From the NCBI RefSeq assembly GCF_014204915.1, contig NZ_JACHMH010000001.1, forward strand, positions 62,001-126,000: a stretch of 64,000 nucleotides of DNA, read 5' to 3'. Below, in pieces: positions 57,506 through 64,000 of this stretch. The position numbers and the translations under genes are program-made. This DNA is from Crossiella cryophila (GTDB lineage Bacteria > Actinomycetota > Actinomycetes > Mycobacteriales > Pseudonocardiaceae). A model generated the notes under the pieces. That model had not been told where the DNA came from. It saw nothing but the letters and a program-made list of their open reading frames with translations, and did no database searches. How positions within the stretch are numbered: the first letter of the stretch is position 1; each line of letters opens with the position of its first letter.

Positions 57506-59677
57506 ATGTCGGAACACACCTCCACCATCCGCTGGGACGTCGACGAGGACGGCATCGTCCTGCTCACCCTGGACGACCCCGAGCAGAGCGCGAACACGAT
57601 GAACGAGCGGTACCACCGCTCGATGGCCGAGACCGTCGACCGGCTGGAGGCCGAGCGCGAGCAGATCACCGGTGTGGTGATCACCTCGGCCAAGAAGACC
57701 TTCTTCGCCGGCGGCGACCTCAACGACCTGCGCCAGGTGACCCCGGCCGACGCGCAGCGGTTCTTCACCGGGCTGACCGAGATCAAGGCGCAGCTGCGGC
57801 GGCTGGAGAAGCTGGGCCGCCCGGTGGTGGCCGCGCTCAACGGCACCGCGCTGGGCGGCGGCCTGGAGATCGCGCTGGCCTGTCACCACCGCATCGCCAT
57901 CGACGACGGCCGCAGCAAGTTCGGCCTGCCCGAGGTCACCCTGGGCCTGCTGCCCGGCGCCGGCGGCGTCACCCGCACCGTGCGCATGCTCGGCGTGGCC
58001 GACGCGCTGCTGAAACTGCTGTTGCAGGGCCAGCAGCTGCGCCCGGCGCAGGCCAAGGAAACCGGCATCGTGGACGAGCTGGTGAGCGACCGGGAAGAGC
58101 TGATCGCCCGCGCCAAGGAGTGGGTCAAGGCCAACCCGGACGCGGTGCAGCCCTGGGACGTCAAGGGACACAAGATCCCCGGCGGCACCCCGTCGAACCC
58201 GAGGTTCGCGGCCAACCTGCCCGCGTTCCCGGCCAACCTGCGCAAGCAGCTCAAGGGCGCGCACTACCCGGCGCCGCACAACATCCTGTGCGCCGCGGTC
58301 GAGGGCAGCCAGGTCGACATCGACAACGCGCTGGTGATCGAGAGCCGGTACCTGACCGAGCTGGCCGCCGGGCAGATCTCGAAGAACATGATCAAGGCGT
58401 TCTTCTTCGACCTGCAGCACATCAACAACGGCGGCTCCCGCCCGGCCGGTGTGGCCAAGTACGAACCGCGGAAGGTCGCGGTGCTCGGCGCGGGCATGAT
58501 GGGCGCCGGCATCGCCTATGTCTGCGCCCGCAACGGGATCGAGGTCCTGCTCAAGGACGTCTCGCTGGCCGCGGCGGAGAAGGGCAAGGCCTACTCCGAG
58601 GGCATCCTGGACAAGGCGGTCTCCCGGGGCAAGCTCACCGCGGAGAAGCGGGATGAGGTGCTGGCCCGGATCACGCCCACCGACAACGCCGCCGACCTGG
58701 CGGGCGCGGACCTGGTGATCGAGGCGGTCTTCGAGGACGTCTCGTTGAAGCACAAGGTCTTCGCCGAGGTGGAGCCGGTGGTCGAGCCGGACGCGCTGCT
58801 GGCCTCCAACACCTCCACGCTGCCGATCACCGGCCTGGCCGAGGGTGTGTCCCGGCGACCGGACTTCGTCGGCCTGCACTTCTTCTCCCCGGTGGACAAG
58901 ATGCCCCTGGTGGAGATCATCCGCGGCGAGCACACCAGCGATGAGGCGCTGGCCAAGGCCTTCGACGTGGTGCTCAAGATCAAGAAGACCCCCATCGTGG
59001 TGAACGACAGCCGCGGCTTCTTCACCAGCCGGGTGATCGGCACCTTCCTCAACGAGGGCGTGGCCATGCTGGCCGAGGGCGTGCCCGCACCCAGCATCGA
59101 ACAGGCATCAGCCCAAGCCGGCTACCCCGCCCCCGTGCTCCAACTGATGGACGAGCTGACCCTCACCCTGCCTCGCAAGATCCGCAACGAGACCAAGGCC
59201 GCCTTCGAGGCCGCGGGCCAGCCCTGGGCGTCCCACCCCGCCGAGCAGATCATCGACCGCCTGGTCGAGGAGTTCGACCGCAAGGGCAAGTCCAGCGGCG
59301 CCGGCTTCTACGACTACGCCGACGGCAAGCGCACCGGCCTGTGGCCGGGCCTGGCCGAGCACTTCCCAGCCACCCCGAACGAGCTGCCCTTCACCGACCT
59401 CAAGGAGCGAATGCTCTTCATCGAGGCGATCGAAACGGTCCGCTGCTTCGAGGAAGGCGTACTCACCTCCGTACCGGACGCCAACATCGGCTCCATCTTC
59501 GGCATCGGCTTCCCAGCCTGGACCGGCGGCGTCATCCAGTACATCTTCGGCTACGAAGGCGGCCCAGAAGGCTTCGCAACCCGAGCCACCCAACTAGCCG
59601 AAAAATACGGCACCCGCTTCACCCCACCCGCCGTCCTCACCGACCCCTCAGCCCGAGAAAAACTCCTGGGCGCCTAG
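57506..59677 (+). CDS. fadB: Multifunctional fatty-acid oxidation protein (enoyl-CoA hydratase/3-hydroxyacyl-CoA dehydrogenase)
   Basis: A 723-residue two-part enzyme. Residues 1-300 are the crotonase/hydratase domain (AKKTFFAGGDLNDL, NGTALGGGLEIALACHHR, GLPEVTLGLLPGAGG with the catalytic Glu positions). Residues about 322-510 are the NAD domain (VAVLGAGMMGAGIAYVCA at 324-341) with HFFSPVDKMPLVEIIRG, and the C-terminal 3HCDH domains follow (SRGFFTSRVIG, KGKSSGAGFYDY). GGAAGG precedes the ATG. It performs hydration and oxidation of enoyl-CoA with the thiolase encoded just upstream. The last 60 codons use more A/T-ending codons than the rest. Confidence 0.95.
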   Translation: MSEHTSTIRWDVDEDGIVLLTLDDPEQSANTMNERYHRSMAETVDRLEAEREQITGVVITSAKKTFFAGGDLNDLRQVTPADAQRFFTGLTEIKAQLRRLEKLGRPVVAALNGTALGGGLEIALACHHRIAIDDGRSKFGLPEVTLGLLPGAGGVTRTVRMLGVADALLKLLLQGQQLRPAQAKETGIVDELVSDREELIARAKEWVKANPDAVQPWDVKGHKIPGGTPSNPRFAANLPAFPANLRKQLKGAHYPAPHNILCAAVEGSQVDIDNALVIESRYLTELAAGQISKNMIKAFFFDLQHINNGGSRPAGVAKYEPRKVAVLGAGMMGAGIAYVCARNGIEVLLKDVSLAAAEKGKAYSEGILDKAVSRGKLTAEKRDEVLARITPTDNAADLAGADLVIEAVFEDVSLKHKVFAEVEPVVEPDALLASNTSTLPITGLAEGVSRRPDFVGLHFFSPVDKMPLVEIIRGEHTSDEALAKAFDVVLKIKKTPIVVNDSRGFFTSRVIGTFLNEGVAMLAEGVPAPSIEQASAQAGYPAPVLQLMDELTLTLPRKIRNETKAAFEAAGQPWASHPAEQIIDRLVEEFDRKGKSSGAGFYDYADGKRTGLWPGLAEHFPATPNELPFTDLKERMLFIEAIETVRCFEEGVLTSVPDANIGSIFGIGFPAWTGGVIQYIFGYEGGPEGFATRATQLAEKYGTRFTPPAVLTDPSAREKLLGA

Positions 59678-59689
59678 CACCCACAACAA

Positions 59690-59775
59690 CGACAAACACT
59701 CCGGCAAGAGGCTTGAAACCCTCTCGCCGGAGTGTTTGCCGTTGTGGGACGGCACGTTGGCAGTTGTGGGACGGG
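59690..59775. terminator. Terminal hairpin of the intergenic repeat family, after fadB
   Basis: ACAAACACTCCGGC (59694 onward) pairs with GCCGGAGTGTTTG around AGAGGCTTGAAACCCTCT, giving a long stem starting 13 bases after the fadB stop. Two degenerate GTTGGCAGTTGTGGGACG units follow. The sequence is a diverged copy of the hairpins at 40132-40190 and 60591-60650. Confidence 0.7.
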
Positions 59776-59864
59776 GCGAGGTGGGGTTTGGGGCGAGGTT
59801 GTCCGGGGTTCAAAGCCGGGAGCGGGGGCGGGGGCCCGAAGCGAGGCGAGGCGAAACGGGGCTG

Positions 59865-59919
59865 GGGCGGAGCGGAGCGGAGCGGGGCGGAGCGGGGCGG
59901 AGCGGGGCGGAGCGGGGGG
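59865..59919. repeat. Simple tandem repeat GGCGGAGCGG
   Basis: Units of 10 bases (AGCGGGGCGG) and 5 bases (AGCGG) repeat about eight times in a purine-rich strand. Such a tract could form G-rich structures, but no function is indicated. Confidence 0.85.
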
Positions 59920-59973
59920 CGATCTTCAGGGGTTCGCGACCCATGACGGGGCAGGGGGTGAAAACCCCACGAC

Positions 59974-60135
59974 GAGGGTTCTCGTGTGTTCTCCGTACGG
60001 CCTGGAGCTTGCTGACCGCGCCTCGCCGAGTGGCCCCTGCAACCCGCCGCCGCCCTAGCCTCCCAACGCGACGGGGGCCACTCGGTGAGGTGTGGTTGGC
60101 TTGCGGAAGGCCGTGCGGAGAACACGCGAGCCCTC
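59974..60135 (+). repeat. Long hairpin element 1 (loop CCGCCCTAGCCTCCCAAC)
   Basis: Outer arms 59974-60003 and 60108-60135 pair imperfectly. Inner arms CTCGCCGAGTGGCCCC (60022-60037) and GGGGCCACTCGGTGAG (60074-60089) pair over 16 positions with one wobble. The 36-base loop contains a 22-base segment (60046-60067) whose exact reverse complement forms the loop of element 2 (60428-60449). Confidence 0.7.
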
Positions 60136-60280
60136 GGAGCCACGCTGGAACCGGCCCCGGCAACACAAACCCAGCCCCGCAACCTGCTCATCCCGGTTCT
60201 TGATCTGCCCTCCCCCCTCCGGTGGTCTGCCCGGCCGGCGAGGCCATCTTTTGTCTTTTGATCTCTGGTCTCACAATCAA

Positions 60281-60665
60281 GATCAAGGGCGTCCTCGCCG
60301 GACGGGCAGAAATCAAAGGATGGGGGGGAAAGTCAAAGACAAGAGCAAAGACGCAGTGCTCGTACGGTTCCCCCATCCCCGTCAGCCTTCCGATACCAAA
60401 CCACATCCCGAACAAGCAGACCGTGCGGTTGGGAGGCTAGGGCGGCGGCAGGTTGCGGTCTGCTTGCCCGGGATGTGGTGTGTCCTCTCCAGGCTGACGG
60501 GGATGGGGGAACCGCTCGGGGATGTTTGAAAAGCCACCCCAGCCGCCTGTCCGGGCTTCGCCCGGCCGCAATCGCCCAAGGCGTACAAGAACGGCCAACA
60601 CGCGCGGAGGGTTGAAACCCTCGCTGGCGTGTTGGCCGTTGTCGTACGGCGTGTTGGCCGTTATG
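60281..60665. repeat. Intergenic repeat family, copy 3, interrupted by hairpin element 2
   Basis: 60281-60319 matches 39991-40024 of copy 2 and 60529-60600 matches 40025-40095, continuing through the terminal hairpin (ACGGCCAACACGCG ... GGCGTGTTGGCCGT) and a last TGTTGGCCGTT unit that ends at the sugC stop. In copy 2 the two parts are nearly contiguous; here about 209 bases (60320-60528) intervene, including hairpin element 2. Confidence 0.75.
60365..60514 (-). repeat. Long hairpin element 2 (same loop as element 1, opposite strand)
   Basis: Outer arms 60365-60388 and 60491-60514 are perfectly complementary over 24 bp, middle arms ACCACATCCCG (60400-60410) and CGGGATGTGGT (60469-60479) over 11 bp, and inner arms AAGCAGACCG (60414-60423) and CGGTCTGCTT (60456-60465) over 10 bp. 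Read on the minus strand, the loop has the same 22-base sequence as element 1 although the stems differ. Confidence 0.75.
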
Positions 60666-60676
60666 GGGGTTGGGGA

Positions 60677-61867
60677 TCAGGCTGAGTAGGTCAGGTTTTT
60701 GCCGGATTGGGGGTCGAAGAGCTGGATTTTGTCTGGGTCGAACCAGACATCCAGTTGGTGGCCCTCGGTGGCGGCGGAAGCCGCTGACAGGCGGGTGATG
60801 ATGGCGCTGCCTTCGGTTGCGCTGGAGGCGAGGTCGGTCAGGCCTGCGTCGGCTGCCAGTTCTTCCAGTTCCGCGGAGCTGGCTCGTTCGCCGGAGACGG
60901 TGAAGTAGGCGTACTTGTCCGAGCCCATCGACTCCAGCACGTCCACGTGTGCGGTGAACACCGCGCCGCGGGCCTTGCTGGTGGGGTCGACGACGGCGGC
61001 GTCCTCGAAGTGTTCGGGGCGTACGCCCATGATCACCTCTCGGCCCGCTCCGGCCTGTTCGACCAGTGCTCGTACCCGGTCGGACAGCGGGATGTCGCCC
61101 AGGCCGCTGCGGACCTTGCCCTCTTCCAGCATCGCTGGGACGAAGTTCATCGCCGGGGAGCCGATGAAGCCTGCCACGAACAGGTTCGCCGGGTTCTCGT
61201 AGAGGAACTGCGGAGCGCCGATCTGTTGCACCAGGCCGCCTCGCATGACCACTACCCGGTCGCCGAGGGTCATCGCCTCGGTCTGGTCGTGGGTCACGTA
61301 GACCATGGTGGTGCCCAGCTTCTTCTGCAGCCGGGAGACCTCGGTGCGCATCTGCACGCGCAGTTTGGCGTCCAGGTTGGACAGTGGTTCGTCCATCAGG
61401 AACGCCTTGGGGCTACGGACGATCGCCCGGCCCATCGCCACCCGCTGCCGCTGGCCACCGGACAGGTTCGCCGGTTTGCGGTCCAGGTGCTGACCCAGGT
61501 CAAGGACCTCGGCGGCCTCGTTGACCTTGCGGGTCACCGTGGCGTTGTCCACCTTGGCCAGCCGCAGTGGGAAGGCCATGTTCTCCCGCACGGTCATGTG
61601 CGGGTAGAGCGCGTAGGACTGGAACACCATCGCGATGTCCCGGTCCTTTGGCGCCCGCTCGTTCACGCGCTCACCACCGATGCGCAGTTCACCGGAGGTG
61701 ATGTCCTCCAGCCCCGCGATCATGTTCAGCGTCGTGGACTTCCCGCAACCAGAGGGACCCACCAGGATGATGAACTCGCCGTCGGCGATCTCGACGTTCA
61801 CCTCCGAGACGGCGAGTGCGCCGTCCGGGTACTTCTTGGTCACCTTGTCCAACACGATGTCGGCCAC
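60677..61867 (-). CDS. sugC: ABC transporter ATPase SugC/UgpC type
   Basis: A 396-residue sugar-importer ATPase of the MalK/UgpC class: Walker A VGPSGCGKSTTLN, Q-loop FQSYALYPHMTV, signature LSGGQRQRVAMGRAI, Walker B FLMDEPLSNLDAKLR and the H-loop VTHDQTEAMTL. A C-terminal TOBE/OB regulatory domain (MGVRPEHFED) follows. It energises the SugA/SugB permease. GTG start 8 bases after the sugB stop. Gene order (binding protein, two permeases, ATPase) and length match the trehalose importer LpqY-SugABC of mycobacteria. ATPases of this class may serve several importers. Confidence 0.9.
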   Translation of the reverse strand: MADIVLDKVTKKYPDGALAVSEVNVEIADGEFIILVGPSGCGKSTTLNMIAGLEDITSGELRIGGERVNERAPKDRDIAMVFQSYALYPHMTVRENMAFPLRLAKVDNATVTRKVNEAAEVLDLGQHLDRKPANLSGGQRQRVAMGRAIVRSPKAFLMDEPLSNLDAKLRVQMRTEVSRLQKKLGTTMVYVTHDQTEAMTLGDRVVVMRGGLVQQIGAPQFLYENPANLFVAGFIGSPAMNFVPAMLEEGKVRSGLGDIPLSDRVRALVEQAGAGREVIMGVRPEHFEDAAVVDPTSKARGAVFTAHVDVLESMGSDKYAYFTVSGERASSAELEELAADAGLTDLASSATEGSAIITRLSAASAATEGHQLDVWFDPDKIQLFDPQSGKNLTYSA

Positions 61868-61875
61868 GACTCACC

Positions 61876-62718
61876 TCACCCCTTCACGGCACCGGACGTC
61901 AGTCCGGCGACGATGCGGCGCTGGAAGAACAACACGAACAGAATGATCGGCACGGTGATCACGACCGCGGCCGCCGACGTGGACCCGGTCGGGTCCTCGA
62001 ACTGCGAATCGCCGGTGAAGAACGCCAGTGCGGCTGGCACGGTTCGCGAGGTCTCGGTGGAGGTCAGCGAGATCGCGAACAGGAAGTCGTTCCAGCAGAA
62101 GATGAACACCAGGATCGCGGTGGTGAACACGCCGGGCGCCGCCAGCGGCGCCACCACCTTGAAGAAGGCCTGGCTCGGGGTGGCCCCGTCCATCTTGGCC
62201 GCCTTCTCCAGCTCCCAGGGGATCTCCCGGAAGAACGCCGAGAGCGTGTAGATCGCCAGCGGCAGGGAGAAGGTGATGTACGGCAGGATCAGGCCGGGCC
62301 AGGTGTCGAACAACCCGAGCGAGCGCTCGATGTCGAACAACGGCGAGACCAGGGACACCTGCGGGAACATCGCGATCAGCAGCGAGACGCCCACCAGCAA
62401 CCGCTTGCCGGGGAAGTCCAGGCGGGCGATCGCGTAGGCGGCCATGGTGCCCAGCACCACGGCGATGGCGGTCGCGATGATCGCGATGCCGATCGAGTTG
62501 AACAGCGGCCGGAGGAACCCGGTGCTGCCGAAGATCGCGCTGTAGTTGGCCAGCGTCCACTCGGTCGGCCACAGGCCACCCTCGACCACTGCCTTCTTGG
62601 TCTTGAACGACAGCGACACGATCCACAGCACCGGGAACATCGCGTACACCACGACAATGGTGTTGATCAGGCCCCAGCCCCATTTACGGCCGGTCGTCAC
62701 GGCTCCACCGATAGCCAT
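61876..62718 (-). CDS. sugB: Sugar ABC transporter permease SugB
   Basis: A 280-residue MalG-type permease with six membrane helices. The EAA loop is visible as [20 protein letters not shown], and the chain ends [16 protein letters not shown], the same ending I recall for M. tuberculosis SugB. Several internal stretches ([20 protein letters not shown]) also look very close to it. The ATG shares one base with the sugA stop (TGATG), so translation is coupled. It takes up trehalose if the family assignment holds. Confidence 0.92.
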   Translation of the reverse strand: MAIGGAVTTGRKWGWGLINTIVVVYAMFPVLWIVSLSFKTKKAVVEGGLWPTEWTLANYSAIFGSTGFLRPLFNSIGIAIIATAIAVVLGTMAAYAIARLDFPGKRLLVGVSLLIAMFPQVSLVSPLFDIERSLGLFDTWPGLILPYITFSLPLAIYTLSAFFREIPWELEKAAKMDGATPSQAFFKVVAPLAAPGVFTTAILVFIFCWNDFLFAISLTSTETSRTVPAALAFFTGDSQFEDPTGSTSAAAVVITVPIILFVLFFQRRIVAGLTSGAVKG

Positions 62719-63617
62719 CAACGCCTCCCCTGCGGGTCGCTGCCGGGTGCCGCGGTGCCGAACACCTTGATGAAGACGAAGGCGATGATCGCCACCGCGA
62801 TGAAGATCAGCACCGACATGGTGGACCCGATGCCGAGGTTCAACCCCTTGATCAGGTTGTTGTAGGTCAGCATCGACACCGAGGACGTCTGTTGCGCGCC
62901 CGCGGTGAGCACGAAGATGTTGTCGAAGATGCGGAACGCGTCCAGGGTGCGGAACAGCAGCGCGACCAGGATGGCCGGCTTCATCATCGGCACGATGATC
63001 CTGGTGAACCGCTGCCAGCCGGACGCGCCGTCCAGCGCGGCGGCCTTGAGCAGGTCATCCGGCACCAGCGCCAGGCCAGCCATCAGCAGCAGGGCCATGA
63101 ACGGCGTGGTCTTCCAGATCTCGGCCAGCGAGATGATCAGCAGTGACGGCACCCGCTCGGTCAGCGGCGCGCCGCCACCGGCGAACCACTCGGCCAGGTA
63201 GCCGGCGCCGGGGGTCCAGGCGTACTTCCAGGAGAACGCCGCGACCACGGTCACGATGCCGTACGGGATCAGCGCGGCGGTGCGCACCAGCCCCCTGCCG
63301 ACGATCGTGCGGTGCATGACCAGCGCGAGCGCCATGCCCAGCACCAGTTCCACCACCACGGTGGCCATGGTGACGATGGAGGTCACCCCGAAGGCGGTCC
63401 ACCAGTAACTGTTGCCGAGCACCGCGATGTAGTTGTCCAGCCCGATGAATTCCTGCTTGTCCGGGAACTTCAGGTCGAACCGCTGCAGGGACAGCCAGAC
63501 CGAGTAGATGATCGGCCAGCCGGTGACCGCGACCATCACCAGCGCGGCGGGGGCACACAGCAGCAGACCCAGCCGCCGCTCAGCCCGTTTTCCTTCGCTC
63601 AGAACAGCTTTCCCCAT
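62718..63617 (-). CDS. sugA: Sugar ABC transporter permease SugA
   Basis: A 299-residue MalF-type permease with six membrane helices and the EAA-type loop [21 protein letters not shown] periplasmic loop ([20 protein letters not shown]) lies in the middle. The ATG overlaps the TAA of the binding-protein gene by one base (TAATG), and its TGA overlaps sugB, so the operon is translated as a unit. The partner permease is SugB. Confidence 0.9.
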   Translation of the reverse strand: MGKAVLSEGKRAERRLGLLLCAPAALVMVAVTGWPIIYSVWLSLQRFDLKFPDKQEFIGLDNYIAVLGNSYWWTAFGVTSIVTMATVVVELVLGMALALVMHRTIVGRGLVRTAALIPYGIVTVVAAFSWKYAWTPGAGYLAEWFAGGGAPLTERVPSLLIISLAEIWKTTPFMALLLMAGLALVPDDLLKAAALDGASGWQRFTRIIVPMMKPAILVALLFRTLDAFRIFDNIFVLTAGAQQTSSVSMLTYNNLIKGLNLGIGSTMSVLIFIAVAIIAFVFIKVFGTAAPGSDPQGRR

Positions 63618-64000
63618 TACGGCAGCACCCCCTTCGAGTCGATGGCGTCCTGGATCTCGGTCCGCAGCCGGGCCGCGGTCTTCTCCGGATCGATCGCCGA
63701 GGGCGGGGACAGCACGGTGGAGAGCACCGAGGAGACGTTCTGCCAGGACGCCGTCAGCGGCCGGTTCGCCGCGTCCCGCAGTTCCTCGCGGATGGTCTCC
63801 TTCATCGGGTACGCCTCCATCATCTCGGGCTTGTCATAGACCGAGTCGATGGTCGGCGGCACCCCGTCGTTCATCGCGGAGAACAGCTGGTTCTCCGGGC
63901 TGCGCAGGCACAACGTGGCCGCGAAGGCGAGTTCGGGCTTGCGCGAGTTCTTGCTCACGCCCCAGTTCGCGCCGCCAAGGGTGACCTTGCTCGGCACGCC
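63617..64000 (-). CDS. lpqY: Sugar ABC transporter substrate-binding protein, LpqY type, C-terminal part
   Basis: Only the last 127 residues are in the window; the gene continues past the right edge. The segment ELAFAATLCLRSPENQLFSA and the ending TSARLRTEIQ-like helix (AARLRTEIQDAIDSKGVLP) fit the C-terminal lobe of family 1 solute-binding proteins. The position directly upstream of sugA fits LpqY, the trehalose-binding lipoprotein. The lipobox and signal peptide would lie outside the window, so the lipoprotein status cannot be checked. Confidence 0.85.
   Translation of the reverse strand, partial: GVPSKVTLGGANWGVSKNSRKPELAFAATLCLRSPENQLFSAMNDGVPPTIDSVYDKPEMMEAYPMKETIREELRDAANRPLTASWQNVSSVLSTVLSPPSAIDPEKTAARLRTEIQDAIDSKGVLP

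Larger units (their letters stand above)
59776..60676. other. Gene-free kilobase with nested structural elements
   Basis: No convincing ORF lies between fadB and sugC. Contents: a G-rich tract with tandem GGCGGAGCGG units (59865-59919), hairpin element 1 (59974-60135), a partial intergenic repeat (60281-60319), hairpin element 2 (60365-60514) and the remainder of the repeat (60529-60665). Frames listed on either strand here are Arg/Pro/Gly-rich shadows. Confidence 0.75.

Noticed and set aside
59776-60529. Several short ORFs in the fadB-sugC gap
   Set aside because: They are Gly/Arg/Pro-rich, lie in hairpins or simple repeats, and lack ribosome sites and hydrophobic or domain patterns.

Overview
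The window looks like chromosomal DNA from a high-GC actinomycete, most likely of the order Pseudonocardiales (inference). The reasons are uniformly high third-position GC, frequent GTG starts, many 4-base ATGA or GTGA start/stop overlaps, and a gene block (about 0.8-14.5 kb) in the same order as Mycobacterium tuberculosis Rv3205c-Rv3212 as I remember it. I saw no rRNA, tRNA, CRISPR array, transposase or phage genes. The sequence holds about 55 protein genes plus three candidate short upstream ORFs. The first (molybdopterin oxidoreductase) and last (trehalose-type binding protein) genes are cut by the window edges.

Region 1 (0.8-14.5 kb) is the conserved block: a TIGR02569-type kinase-like protein, MoeZ, a DUF3152 metzincin-like protein, a FasR-type TetR regulator, DUF3107, a ferritin-like protein, a DEAD-box RNA helicase and a membrane-anchored PQQ-type propeller. 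A TetR/AurF-like oxygenase/hydrolase/DUF4873 cassette is inserted in it. Region 2 (14.5-25.5 kb) is housekeeping and accessory: a HipA-like kinase with DUF3037, a LAL-type LuxR regulator, a RecB-family nuclease, a PHP phosphoesterase, a PH-domain membrane protein with a 53-aa membrane peptide, Nudix, DUF2332 and MaoC genes. Region 3 (25.6-31.5 kb) is envelope and transport: CorA, an MMPL transporter, an MFS transporter and a cytosolic-looking esterase.

Region 4 (30.6-39.9 kb) is the most distinctive part. A fatty acyl-AMP ligase overlaps a single large polyketide synthase of order ACP-KS-AT-DH-KR-ACP-(carrier domain lacking its serine)-TE. This resembles the FadD32/Pks13 pair that makes mycolic acids, but carries a reductive DH-KR module. 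An esterase with an antigen-85-like nucleophile motif and an MMPL transporter are nearby, and a trehalose importer of LpqY-SugABC type lies at the window end. An acyl-chain extension and export system is a reasonable hypothesis; the product is unknown.

Region 5 (40.2-51.7 kb) holds MgtC, an ATPase plus fused double permease of the nitrate/sulfonate type preceded by a leader ORF with a sequestered ribosome site, a second DUF2332, a secreted propeller, a metallophosphoesterase/ParB-like pair, a STAS-ATPase fusion and an NB-ARC/LuxR regulator. Region 6 (51.7-59.7 kb) is a MerR-controlled fatty-acid degradation locus (racemase, acyl-CoA dehydrogenase, MpaB-type oxygenase, thiolase, FadB-type multifunctional enzyme). 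Its two promoters share a TGACA-N7-TGTCA dyad. Region 7 (60.7-64 kb) is the sugar ABC operon.

Several gene ends carry a family of intergenic repeats built on TGTTGGCCGTT-type units (3.0, 40.0, 59.7 and 60.6 kb). The gene-free kilobase at 59.7-60.7 kb also holds two long hairpins in opposite orientation that share the same loop sequence. One of them interrupts a repeat whose uninterrupted counterpart is at 40.0 kb.
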